Origin: Glomus cerebriforme | Lineage: Eukaryota > Glomeromycota > Glomeromycetes > Glomerales > Glomeraceae | Direction: 5' to 3' | Length of the DNA: 64,000 bases | Assembly: GCA_003550305.1 (NCBI GenBank) | Contig: QKYT01000013.1 | Span: 264,270-328,269, forward strand | Part shown: positions 10,930 through 22,299 of the stretch, in pieces | Layout of the letters: the number at the start of each line of letters is the position of its first letter | How positions within the stretch are numbered: the stretch's first letter is position 1 | Notes under the pieces: generated by a model | The model's input: the letters and a program-made list of their open reading frames with translations, nothing else | Told to the model about the DNA's origin: nothing | Database searches by the model: none | Program-made: the position numbers and the translations under genes

Positions 10930-12284
10930 ATTAATGTTAATAGTTATCTTATAGTTAAAGACAAAAATCAGTAAAATTTATATTATTGGTATTGTGAAAA
11001 CTGTGATACATTATAATGTAATAGGTGAGTAACTATTAGGTTAATTAAAGATCAGTATTATCTTCAAAGTGTTGCTAATTACAACCATGCTGCAGAAGCT
11101 AGTCATGTTAATATTGAAAGTATTAATGTATTAAAAGAGCGTGCAAACAAATGATCAGCCTGTACAGATTATTCAAACTATAGCAGCTGATAATTCACAA
11201 AAAATATATCCATATTCTCCATCTTATAATGCACTTCACCAATCTGTTAAATGAATTCGACATGTTAATTTTTCTGTAGAACCACAGTCTTTAGAAAGTC
11301 TTATAATTCCTGAAAATATGCAAAAGACTTTAGATGGTTCTGATTTTTTAATTAAAGATTCAACTATAGAATATGATAGAATACTGCTTTTTACAACTGT
11401 TGCTAATATTAACCATTTGGATCATTCTTCTTTTTGGATTATGGATGAAACTTTTAAAATAGTTCCAATTCTATTTAAACAATTATATACTATTTACGGA
11501 TGTATTGGAGGAAATGAAAATTCAAGAATCATGCCTCTTGTTTATGCATTAATGACCAACAAATCTGAGAAATTTTAGCGATGAGCAAGAGATTTATTTG
11601 CAGCTACAATTTATTTTAACTGATTTTGAATAAGCTATTATTAATGGTATTCATGTAGAATTTTAAGGTATTCAAAATAAAGGATGCCATTTTTATTTGG
11701 CTTAAAATATTTATCATAAAGTATAGACTTCTGGTCTTACTATTTAATATGGAACTGATGAAACTTTTAGTTTATTAATTCACCATATTTCTGCACTTGC
11801 ATTCTTGCCTCTTGATAAAATTCCTATAGTATTTGATGAATTGAAGACTAATATACTAGTAGAAGTTAATGAAATTATGGAATGGTTTGAACATTACTAT
11901 ATTTGTGATAGAGTAAGACGTACATCAAGAAGTGAAAATGTAATATGATTTGTATCAATATTTTCACTTTCACTATGATCAGTTACAGATAATATTAAAT
12001 ATGCATTTTCATGGATTCAAAATTCTGTAGAAGCTTGACATCAAAGATGGGAAGTATTGGTAAGTGGTGCACATGTTGGTGTATTTAAAATTATAATGAA
12101 AATTCAAAAAGAGCAAAATTAAGTTTAACTTGAAGTAGAATCAATTTTGTGAGGATTATCATAAAATTTGACAAAAAGAAAAGACCGTGAGCATGAATCC
12201 CAAATTCAAATGTTATATAATGATCAAGAAAATAAGCCAGTTATAAATTTTCTTAGAGATATTGCCCACAATATTTTATTTTAA
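10930..12284 (+). pseudogene. Dead MULE transposase with FLYWCH-type zinc finger
   Basis: Read through stops and shifts, the region encodes a FLYWCH-like finger first (YYWYCENC near 10978-11000, with a later NYNHAAEASH). The MULE/DDE core follows in the one clean frame at 11318-11578, with 'WIMDETFKIVPILFKQLYTI' and GCIGGNENSRIMPLVYALM. The C-terminal half continues with ILTDFE, NKGCHFYL, a VRRT-type run, VEAWHQRWE and INFLRDIAHNI, then stops at 12282. The order is that of a MULE transposase. It is broken by many TGA/TAA/TAG codons, most explained by loss of Trp or Gln codons, and by frame changes. No terminal inverted repeats were identified. It is not a working gene. Confidence 0.85.
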
Positions 12285-12299
12285 ATATTATTATAATAA

Positions 12300-13200
12300 T
12301 TGTTCATAAAATAATATTACTAAACATTTATTTATATATTCAGTAATAAAAAAAATAAATTTATTACTTCAATAATTCAAAACTAAAAGTTCTTTTTTTA
12401 TTTTTTTTTTAAAAAAATATTTATAACAAATTTCAATAAATTATGATGAATTATAAATAAATAAATTTTTGTTTTTTTTTCAATCTTTTTCTTCTTAAAC
12501 CATTTTATTCAGGATAATTATTATTTTTTTTTATTTATTGAAAGGATTAATATTATAGAATGAAGTATTTACCATTTTTTTGGATAAAATAATTTTTTTC
12601 TGTCAGAAAAATGATTGTTGGGAAATGATTATGTTAGGGAAATGACTGTCAGTGAAATGATTCTGTTGGGAAAATGACTGTCGGTGAAATGACTGTCAGT
12701 GAAATAATTGTTGGGAAAATAATCCAGATCTAATCAAACATTCATTTTCTTAAGAACATTTTGCATTTAAAATCTGGTTTACATTTTTATTGGTTAAAAA
12801 AATAGCAAAAGAGTAAATTTTGTTTTTATGTTTTATAAATATAAATTAGTAGAAAAAGTATTTCTTTACTGGAAATTTTAATTAGTATATAATTATTATA
12901 TAATTATTTTTTTAGAATTCTAATTTTATTTAATTTAATTGTATTTATATATTATATATATTTCATATAAGATCACAAATTTTTGCTTAAAAAAGCAAAA
13001 TCTATACACTTTTCTTTTTTTTTCTTATAATTACTTCTTTTTACTTTACTTTTGAACTAAATTTACCATTATTTTATATAAGTTTCCAGAATCCTTTCTA
13101 GACTCTGAATTTATTTAAATACTAGCCATTACAATATGATAAAAAAATTTATAATAAATAAAATAAATAAAATAAGTAATCAAAAATAAGTAAATTTTTA
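12300..13200. other. AT-rich spacer downstream of RIC8 with a short tandem repeat
   Basis: The only structure seen is at 12600-12722, where 15-20-base units of the type 'GGGAAATGACTGTCAGTGAA' and 'TGATTGTTGGGAAAATGA' alternate about seven times. The rest is homopolymer-rich AT sequence leading to the 3' end of the RIC8 gene. Confidence 0.5.
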
Positions 13201-13204
13201 AATA

Positions 13205-15459
13205 TTAGTCATCCTTCTCATCCTCTTTTTCTTTATATTCTTGAATTTTACCAGACTTAATAGCTTCTTCAACAGGATTTACAACATCCATTACACCAGT
13301 TTTTTTGAGACGTTCAAATAATACAAATAATTTTTCTGCTTCTCTTTCTTTTTCTTCATCAGTCATATTTGATAAAGAAGGTAATTCAGTGTCATAATAT
13401 TGACCTGTTATAGGGTTAATTGGTCTATCTGAATATGTAGTATTTGAAGATGAGGGTGATATCATTATATTTTTGCTTAATAAAAATCCTGCTGCATTTC
13501 CATAACCCACATGATGAACAAATAAATTTGCTATATAATTGTTAGAAGGAAAAAAGTAAATTAGGAGGGAGTATTTTATGTTAAATACGTATAAATTTAA
13601 ATAGAACTTACCATCTTGATCACATAATGCGAATAACAATTCGCTAACATTATTTTTTAAGTGTGGTAACATAACAGAAGTCATAAGTCTAATAAGCCTA
13701 GCTGATAAGCTATTTCCTTTTTCTAAAGGTTTACTTCGATCTCTATAAAGGAAGAAAACTTTTTATTAATAAATCGTCTCTTGATAATTTGTTTTCTTTA
13801 ATAAAGTTACTTACATGTTATCTGGCAATAATTCTTCTCTTATTAAAATTTTAGCATTGTTATCTTCCTCGGCTATTTTTCTTAGTAAAACAACCAAAGG
13901 AGTAATAATTTCATCAAAATCTGGATCATTTTTACTGACAACTCCAGTCGCTACATTTTCTTTATCAGGATCAACCATATAAATAATTGATTTTAATGTA
14001 TCAATTAAATTATAACAAATTATATATTGTTCTTTTTTACTAGATAGTGATGGGGGAAACCATATTGATTTATATGGTTCTATTGGAAAATTTAATAATG
14101 CATGTATTGCATGTGAATGTGGTGGCGAAAGTGGTAATTGTGTTGATATTGGTACTTTTAAAAGTATTTTTAATGTAGGTAAAAGTAAACTATTAAGAAG
14201 AATTTTTATAATAATATTATTAATTATTTAAAAATCTCATTAATTTTAAACTTGAAAAATTATTTACTTACTTTTCAAATTTATTGACATTATCCTTATT
14301 AGATACTTCAACGGATTTTCTTTCTCCTTGTACTAGATTATCTCGTTCAACTTCAGGATCGTTCATCATTAAATTAAATAATAATTTTAATTGTTCATTT
14401 AATACCATAACTCTAGTTATAGGTAACGAATTTGTATCCTCTTTTAAAGAACTATTCAATTGATCAACAAGTTTATTTAAACTCTAAAATTTTTCAAGAG
14501 AAATTTATTAATTAGGAATATAAGAAACAAGAACAAATTAAGGGAATTAAACCTTTACATTATGTAGAATATCAATTATTCCTAGATTGTCAATTAAAGA
14601 TTGAACAACTGGTTGTGGTTTAATAGTCATAAGAAATAAAATTCTTGATAATAAAAATTGCGTTTTAATTGAAATTCCATTATCCTAATAATAAGAAAAA
14701 AATTAGTTCCTTCTGTTATATTAAACATTTTAACCATTCTAACATCCACCGAACATACCTTGAGTAATTGACATACACTTGAAATACCTTTATATTTGTA
14801 AAGCAAATCACGCGTACACTCTTTAAGCAATAACATATTTGCTATACACGTCAATGATTCTTGAGTTACTGGAGTATCAGATTTTGTCTCAGATGATTGT
14901 TGGAGTTTTGCATGAGTTAATAATATTTTAAAACCCTACAAGCGAAAAAGGGACAATATTTTTATGTAAGAAATGTTTAAAATGAGTATGTCGAGACAAC
15001 TGGAGGGAACGGTTAACATCATTGAAATTTGTAATAGATCAACGTACCTCATCAGAAAATAAGAGATCACATCCATTCGCATCGCGTCCCAGGATTTTTA
15101 GAGTTTGTAAAGCTAGTAAACGAACTGTTATAAAATATTTTAATTTAAAATCAATATTATTGATTATTCAAATTATATAAATTTTTTTTTTTAAAAAAAT
15201 GTACCATTATTATTCCATTTTTGTTGAACTCCGTTTTCGTCAAGATCAATTAACAAAGAAGAAATCAGTTTTTCCTTTGTATTTATTGGAATACTAGTCA
15301 ACTCTAAAAAAAAAATTATATTCCTATTAATTCCTGTAACAACTAAAATATCAATCAATAAATGCATTACGTACCAGCTTGATTTGCTAATAAAGATATA
15401 AATACAGAAGAAACGACTTCGATATCTGATTTATTTTCAAGAGAAATATAAGAACTCAT
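13205..15459 (-). CDS. RIC8: RIC8/synembryn, G-alpha chaperone and exchange factor
   Basis: Nine exons join into a closed frame of 537 aa: 15375-15459, 15205-15303, 15048-15124, 14759-14935, 14553-14684, 14272-14483, 13815-14189, 13612-13742, 13205-13530. All introns are GT-AG. The length matches the Ric8 family (about 530 aa). Family marks are the armadillo-like helical repeats (for example LLALQTLKILGRD and the LTCIANMLLLKE run), the HHVGYGNAAGFLLS stretch and the C-terminal NPITGQYY followed by MTDEEKEREAEKLFVLFERL. Ric8 proteins bind nucleotide-free G-alpha subunits in the cytosol, helping them fold and load GTP; in fungi they act in growth and development. The start is the first ATG, 171 bases from the divergent F-box/LRR gene. 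The acidic, lysine-rich tail ends in KEDEKDD. The identification rests mainly on the C-terminal half. Confidence 0.9.
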
Positions 15460-15630
15460 GATATATATAAATATATTTATTTTTAATCAAACGGGAATAA
15501 AGTTACGTGACGTCTTTCGTGGACTAATTTAAATTAAAAAGCTCATGGTTGTGTCACAAGTCACAACTCAACAAATAATAATGTTTATAAAAAAAATGTA
15601 ACAGATAACGAACTTAGATGATCTTTAAAA
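15460..15630. promoter_or_regulatory. Shared divergent promoter of RIC8 and the F-box/LRR gene
   Basis: Only 171 bases separate the two start codons, so both promoters must lie here or overlap the genes. A CRE/ATF-like TTACGTGACGTC lies at 15503-15514, and an inverted repeat GTTGTG...CACAAC spans 15548-15567. Both are visible; any function is inference. Confidence 0.5.
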
Positions 15631-17172
15631 ATGGTTGAAAATACCGTTGTTGAAACATATTATTCGGATAGAGCTCTTCCATTACTTCCAAACGAAGTTA
15701 CTTTAATTATTTTTTCATATTTCACACAACAAGCACGTTTAAAATTATGTAGAGTATCCAAAGCATTCAGAACTTTAGCATATAAACCATTATTATGGAG
15801 AGAAGCAATGATTTATAATTCAAAAGGTCTTGAATTTGATAGTACATTAAAACGATTGGAAAGTGTACAAGCATTAGATGCCAGAGCTACTCAAATTTCC
15901 GATGAATTCGCTAAAAAGTTATTAGTTAGTTCAGCTAGACATACTCTTAAAGGTAAAGAATTTAAATTGAAGAAATTTCATAATTTTTTGATTTGTTGAT
16001 TTATTTCTCTTGATTTTTAGTTTTAGATCTTTCGGTTACAGACATTACAAATATATCATTAAAATCTATTGGATTTAATTGTACATCTCTTGAAAAACTA
16101 TTCTTAGAAGGATGCAAGGAAATATCGGATATAACTTCATTAGCAAACTTATCTTCAACATGTAATTTAACAACATTAGTATTATCCCATTGTGAATCAA
16201 TAGATGATGAAACAATTGATTCATTTATCTCTGAAATTTTCTATAATACCAACTCAAATCCTATTTTAGAAACATTAATTAAATTAAATATTGATGGATG
16301 TTATAAAATAACAGATTATGGGATTAATTTAATTGCTACTACTTTAATTAAGTTAAAATATTTAGTTTTTGATGGACAAGAAATAAATAATTGCTCGGTT
16401 ATATCAATATTACATAATTGTGAAGAATTAGAATTATTGGCAATATCTTTTTGTGACTTTTTATCTGATATGGTATTAGAAGGAATAATTGCTAATTTAC
16501 AGCCAAAATTCAGATATCTTAAATTAAGAAAAGGAACATTTTCCGAAGAAGGGTAATTGTTAATTTTATTAAATTTGGTATTTTTACGACTTGCATTTCT
16601 ATTAAAAAAATATTAAAAAATTTGTTTTTTTTTTTAATAGATTTTGCAATTTTTTTAAAGCATTGACAAGTAGAGGACATTCATTTTATTCATTAGATTT
16701 TTCAGAATGTGTAAATATAACAGATTCAAATCTATTTTATTTTCATCAACCACAATTAAATTGGTTAAACTTGGATTGGTGTTGGGGAATAAAAGATTTA
16801 TCATTAACTTATTTAATAGTAAGCTGTCCGAATATACAAGAAATCATGATGACTGGTTGTATTTATATAACATGCGAATCATTATTATCTACAAACAATT
16901 CATATGATTTATCTTCATTAGTTATATTAAATTTTTTATCCTGTAAAATGATGGAACCTGAGATTATTATTAAGTTAGGCAAATTATATCCGAAATTATA
17001 TATTATTGATTATTATGGTGAAGTTTATAAACAAGGTAAAAAAATCGGGTTTAAAGATGAAGTATATGTTGAAGATGAAATTTATGAATTGAAAATTGGT
17101 GGTAGAGAAAAAAGATGGGGAAAATTAAATGTTGGGGATTCTAATAGATTTTATAGGTTTTATTCTGTATAA
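15631..17172 (+). CDS. F-box protein with leucine-rich repeats (Grr1/Amn1 type)
   Basis: Three exons (15631-15952, 16021-16552, 16641-17172) join to a closed frame of 461 aa. Residues about 17-60 are an F-box: LPLLPNEVTLIIFSYFTQ then LCRVSKAFRTLAYKPLLWRE. The rest is a series of cysteine-containing leucine-rich repeats such as LEKLFLEGCKEISDI, LTTLVLSHCESIDD, LNIDGCYKITDYGI, LDFSECVNITDS and LNLDWCWGIKDLS. The F-box would bind Skp1 in an SCF ubiquitin ligase and the repeats would choose the substrate. The substrate is unknown. The 3' end converges on HEM4, 129 bases away. Grr1, Amn1 and other FBXL proteins share this layout, so no orthologue is assigned. Confidence 0.88.
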
Positions 17173-17301
17173 TGTATACTTTGTACTTAATTAATATTAT
17201 TATAAATTTGATTAATTTATTTTAAATAAATATTGAAATATTACTATTAAATAAAATAGAGACAACTTTCCTATAAGCTCAAAATATCAATTCTATCAAT
17301 T

Positions 17302-18230
17302 CTATATATTATATTCATGAATTGATTTAGACAAACTTTCTGCTTCAGGTTTCGGTGATGTAATATTCACATTAATTTTTTTAATTTTTTCTAAATAATT
17401 ACTTGTAGTTTTACCTATACTAGCAATCTTAATTTCGTTCCAATCTTCTAATAATTTATTTTTTAATAAATCTAAAGAAATATCAACTCCAGATGGACTA
17501 AAAAAAACTATCCAATCAATTTTCTTTTTCTCATGAGAATTTAATATTTTATTTAATTCATTGGAAAATGTTGAATTTGGTTTTGTTTCATAAATTAATA
17601 ATTCTTTTAAAAGAAATCCTGATTCTAATAATTTATTTGGTAATTCATCTCTTCTTTTATCTCCTACAAGAAACAATAATTCTAATTGTTTAGAAGAATT
17701 TCCTTCTTCTTGTAAAAAAGAAGAATTAAAATATTTTAATATATAATTTGCTAATAATTCTGAATTCCCTGATTCATCTGCTCCAAATGAATTAACATTC
17801 AATTCTTTTATTGCTTTTGCCGTTGATTTACCAACCACAAAATACGGTAATTTCTTCCATTTTTCTAATACATCTTTACTTTCACCTATAAAATAATTCA
17901 ATCTATCTCAATCAATGAGATTATACTGAAACAGATCAGATAAAACTTTTTATTATATTTACCGGAAGAAGAAAATGCTTGTTCCCATGCCACCTTAAGT
18001 CCTTCAACAGCTCTCTGACTAGTGGTTATTACACCTCTATAATTATTTTCTGGTCCATTCTTTAATATACTAATTAATTCATTTATATTAACTAAAGAAT
18101 GGTCAAGAGGTGGTAAATATAATACTTTATAGTTTCCTAGTTCACCAAATTTTTGTTCATAAACATCTACGTTTGAATCGATTTGTATTGTTTTTTCTTT
18201 TAAAAGCAATATCGTCTTTGGTTGTGACAT
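17302..18230 (-). CDS. HEM4: Uroporphyrinogen-III synthase
   Basis: Two exons (17963-18230 and 17302-17885) with a 77-base GT-AG intron give 283 aa, a normal length for this family. The N-terminal half holds YLPPLDHSLVNINEL and the conserved GVITTSQRAVEGL stretch. The C-terminal half holds FVVGKSTAKAI, LLFLVGDKRRDELP, WIVFFSPSGVDI and IASIGKTTSNYL, in family order. The enzyme closes and flips ring D of hydroxymethylbilane to make uroporphyrinogen III, the fourth step of heme synthesis after ALA dehydratase and porphobilinogen deaminase. It is cytosolic in fungi; no targeting peptide is seen. Sequence conservation in this family is low, but the paired-domain motif order is convincing. Confidence 0.9.
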
Positions 18231-18738
18231 TATTTGGTAACTCTACGAAAATAAAAATAAAAAGAAAAAACGAGTAGTCATTTAAAAATCGTTTCTTAAT
18301 TAGGAAATAACTGTCATCTTGTCAAATAATTTGAAAGTTTGCGTCGATCCTTATTTCCTTATTTTCCCCTCAAAAAAGATTTTAGTGAAAATCCATGGCT
18401 CTTCAAAAATGAAAATGTAAGTGCAATCTGTCGATATCAAAAACGTAACCTGTGATGTTACTAAATTACAATTGGATACAGTTGGAATAATCTTAAAAAT
18501 TATAATACAAATCAATGTCAAATATCCGTTTTTTATTCAATCATATTGTGAATTATATTTTATAAACCTTTGTAGATTGAAATAATTTTTTATTTAATAA
18601 AAAGATTGACCCATGAATTAAAATGAATAAGATAAATAAATACTAAAAAGATATTTTCTTGTTAATAAGGTTCTCTGTTTAAATTTAAGTGGATCGAATA
18701 TAGCAAACCCTAAATATAGGAAGCGAGCCCAAATTACG

Positions 18739-19365
18739 TTATTTTTTACTAGGAGTTTCTACAAATCCCGGGAAACAATCTTCCAATTTTTTACTATGCT
18801 TATTATCAGCGTGTTCTTCCAATCTAAAAGGAAAGAAAAGAAAAAATATTTTAAAATATTTACTTTAAAATAACCCTTTTTTTTTCTTCAATCAATTCTT
18901 GAATATACTTACTGTTTCTTTCTTACAGTACATAAAAATGTATTCCGACAAACTTGACATATTACACTTCTGGCAGCTTCATTCTAATTAATTAAATTAA
19001 TTAAATAAAAAAAAAAAAAGAATCAAAAATAAAAAAATATAAATGAATTACAAAAAATCAAACCACTTTATTGTTTATTTACTTATTCTTCCATGTTTTT
19101 CTACATTATATTCTCCGAAAAATTTTTAAGACATTTATTAATAAAAACATGAATATTAAATTTCTCCCTTGATCTTGTGACTTACCGCTTTCAACTGACT
19201 TGTTGGTCCCTTTTTCGCATCATTCTTTGCTCGCTCACGTTTATGTTGTGCTTTTTGTCCCTTTATTATTATATTAAGAAAATATAAAAAAAATATTAAT
19301 CTAAAAAAAGTATTTTTCTCCGGTGAAATGAACCATTAATAGTAAGGTTTTTATACATTGCCCAT
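18739..19365 (-). CDS. Small C2H2-type zinc-finger protein (SERF/At2g23090-like)
   Basis: Four exons join to a closed 79-aa frame: 19357-19365 (only Met-Gly-Asn), 19186-19260, 18913-18983 and 18739-18823. The protein starts MGNGQKAQHKRERAKND, a basic stretch like the 4F5/SERF N terminus. It continues with a finger of two cysteines (CQVC, then NTFLCT) and two histidines (EEHADNKHSK), and ends LEDCFPGFVETPSKK. This is the layout of the small conserved eukaryotic zinc-binding proteins related to At2g23090 and ZNF706. Their role is not well known. The 9-base first exon is chosen because it restores the family MGNGQK start and has a GTATAA donor; it would be missed by simple ORF finding. Transcript data would settle exon 1. 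Confidence 0.82.
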
Positions 19366-20856
19366 TTTTTTTGTAAAAAAAAAAAAAAAAAAATTTTTTT
19401 TTTTTGAAAAAATACACGGTAACTCTTTTTTTTTTTTTTTTTCTTATTTGAAAGTAAAAAAGTAAATCATGTGAGCATGACATAATTTTAAATTTCCCCC
19501 CATTTTTTTTGATTTCACGGTTTAAATCGGGTGATCATTCAACTAAGTCACACAATTTTTAGGGGCCTTTTAATGCAATTCGGAAAATAAATAATGCATG
19601 ACCTAATACCTACCAGAAATCCGGATTTATATTCAAACAGTTATTTTGTCTAAAAAAAATTTGGAAAAAAAAAATTTTAACAATCAATTATTTCATTACA
19701 CAATACTTCTTTTAACTGATAATAATTAAGACCATTAAAAACAAGTTCTTTATTTACAGAATTTAAGAAATTTACAATGATAAAATGACAAATGAATTTT
19801 TTATAATTAATTTAAAAATAAAAAGATGTGTCATCCGATATGCACCTTAATAATGATAATAAAAAATAAAATTCTATTGCTTTACTTTAAATTCAATATA
19901 AAATACAAAAAAAGTTTTACTTAATAGTAGTTCTTTTGAGGAGTAAACGAGAAAAACAAAAAAAAACCCCTAAATTCTGTGTTGATCGCCATTTTTCATG
20001 GCTAATTTGTGAAAAATCGGCGGATATAAACCTTCTTTTGAAATAAAATCAATTAATCACAAGGGGGATTGGGTTCCCATACATGAATTAAAAACAGTGC
20101 GCGCATAGTACGTATAGTGTATATTTTAGGGTGGATCGAGGTACCAAACATTGCGACATCGGGCATTTGAAATTGAACTTAACCTAAGTCTGTGCATCAA
20201 CATCAGTTTCGAAGGTCATTCAAAAAGAAATCCATCGCGTTTCGGATAAAGTTCATTGTTAATTGATCATTCAATAAATAATAATAAGCCATATCACTGT
20301 AAGATCAACAAACTCGGGTTCAGACCCCAAAAGAAAAGCACTGTACATACCGGGTACCTATTAAATTCGGCCAGCTTAACCTGAAAAAGATAACGTAGGG
20401 CTGGGTGTAAATACGGGAACTTACTTTAAAAAAATATATCGTATTTTTATTATTTTTTTATTTAAAAATTGAAACAGAATATAAAAACGTCCCTTTAAAA
20501 AATCTTTTTATTAACTTTTTTTTTTTTTTTTTTTAACAATCTTTAATTATTATATTATTATTCTAACTTAAAGGTGAGAAATAACGAGACCAAATATAAG
20601 AAAGAACAAGGTAATTCACTAACCACGAGGAACAATCTAAAATGTTTTTCTTATTTAGGCTACTAATGTCACATTACATCATAAGTCATAATATGTTCAT
20701 TAAGTTACTATATAAATTCACTATATAAATAAACTTTTTATTGGATTAGGAATATAAGAAAAGATTAACATAAAGCTATTTTTTTTTTTCTTACAAGTGC
20801 CGCGAAAAATTTTTTTTAATTTTATAAAAAAAATTTAATTAAAAATAATTAACCAT
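19366..20856. other. Intergenic region between two divergent genes
   Basis: No gene was found. It begins with long A and T homopolymers (19370-19445) that may be assembly-prone. From about 19960 to 20420 the sequence is clearly less AT-rich than its surroundings and lacks the decayed-transposon look. It probably holds promoter and leader sequence of the zinc-finger gene (-) and the MED15-like gene (+). I found no RNA gene in it. Confidence 0.4.
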
Positions 20857-21972
20857 ATGTCTTCAATGGACTGGCGTTCTCTTGTTTCTACAGACGAAAG
20901 GCTTACTAGTATTCTCAGAATTGTAGAATTAGCTCATGCTGTTCAACCGTTTAATGAAGTATTGAACCGTGCTAAGCAAGTAGAAGCAAGTGTCTTTCAT
21001 AGAGCAACTTCTCGGGTAAAAATTCTTTTATTCATTACTTTCCTTTTTTTCTTCTTTTTTCTTCTCTCTCTCTCTCTCTTTTTTTTTTTTAACGTGTTCA
21101 TAATAAATATATACATGTAGGAAAATTATACTGCTTCTATGGAAGAACTTGTTAGTTATATGAAAAAGACGATTGAAGATAAAACAAAACAACATTTGGA
21201 ACAACTAGCTGAGAAAGAATATAAAGAATTTTTATTTAATCAAACGAATGAAAAAAGTTCAAAAACTGAACTTGAAGAATCCGATCAATTATTAAAAAAA
21301 GAATTTGAACTTAAAAACTTATGGAAAAAACGTAATGAAGACATTACGGAACAAATGCGCCGTCAACAACAAGCTCAATCACAACGTCTGTCTTTATTAT
21401 TACAAAATTTACAACTTCAACAATTATTACAACAAAAAAAAACTCGTCAAACTCAGTCCACAAACTTAACTACACTTTTACATCAAGAAGCTTTATTGCC
21501 ACAACCTACTGTTACCGTATTACAAACAAATTTGTCAACTGTCCAACAACCTGTTAATCATTTATTTCAGCAACCTACAATTATATTTCAACAACAGGCA
21601 ACTCCTCAATTTTATCAACCAACACAAACATATTCTTTTCAACACCAGCCAATGGCTCTCCAACAATTATCTCCTCTTGCACAACCTTCTTTTACATTAC
21701 AGCCACTAATCACCCAACAAGCTCTCCCGCAGTTATCCACTCCATTAAAGTGTGAACAATCACAATCATCCTCCTTACCACAAGATATATCTTATTATCT
21801 TGTAAAGGACGCTAATGTGCATAAGGAGGCCTTCAAAGAAGCTTTGAAATTACCAATAAGTGAACAAAAAAGACATCCTCCACCTGGTGAACCAGTAATA
21901 CCAGTAAACGCTTTAAAAGTCGAAGGCTCTGATACCACTTCTCAAGTCCAATTCCACCATCAATACAAATAA
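20857..21972 (+). CDS. MED15-like protein: KIX domain plus Gln-rich region
   Basis: Two exons (20857-21015 and 21121-21972) give 336 aa. Residues about 4-75 match the MED15/Gal11 KIX domain: MDWRSLVSTDERL, FNEVLNRAKQVEASVFHRATSR and ENYTASMEELVSYMKKTI, corresponding to the WR...E..VY..A.S..EY...I pattern. A charged helical part follows, then a Gln-rich tract (about residues 135-260) with many LQQ and QQP repeats. MED15 sits in the tail of the Mediator complex, where the KIX domain binds activators in the nucleus. The intron lies inside the KIX domain. The protein is short for a fungal MED15. Coding-like sequence continues after the TAA: in the same frame DEFKVDDIPFEIKRYANNY (21985-22041) and in the next frame a stretch with SQLSIDELWTQLSRDD. 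The gene may be frameshifted, truncated or mis-spliced at its 3' end. Confidence 0.7.
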
Positions 21973-22264
21973 AATTGTCAATAGGATGAATTTAAAGTCG
22001 ATGATATCCCATTCGAGATTAAACGGTATGCCAATAATTATAGATAGAAGTACTAAAAAAAGTCAACTATCTATAGACGAACTTTGGACTCAACTATCTC
22101 GTGACGATATGGCTCTCACATGCGTGGTACCAAATATGCATATTATGTATATCCGGCAATATTTGGAAGCGCTGATCGGCTGGCCTTCCTTTTTCTCATC
22201 TTTAGTCTTTATCATGATTTTCCGTATATTTCATACAATAATATTCATGATAACTATTAATTAA
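21973..22264 (+). other. Coding-like 3' extension of the MED15-like gene
   Basis: Directly after the TAA at 21970 two overlapping frames look coding. Frame 1 (that of the gene) runs from 21985 to about 22044 with only a TAA and a TAG between it and the upstream exon. Frame 2 is open from 21986 to 22264 and holds SQLSIDELWTQLSRDD. Neither makes a separate recognisable protein. Either a further exon or frame-disrupted former C terminus would explain it. Confidence 0.4.
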
Positions 22265-22299
22265 TAATAATTGGTAAATATATCTTGCTAACTAATATT

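Noticed and set aside
20300..20360. tRNA-like T-arm (GGGTTCAGACCCC)
   Set aside because: No acceptor, D-arm or anticodon stem of a tRNA could be fitted around it.
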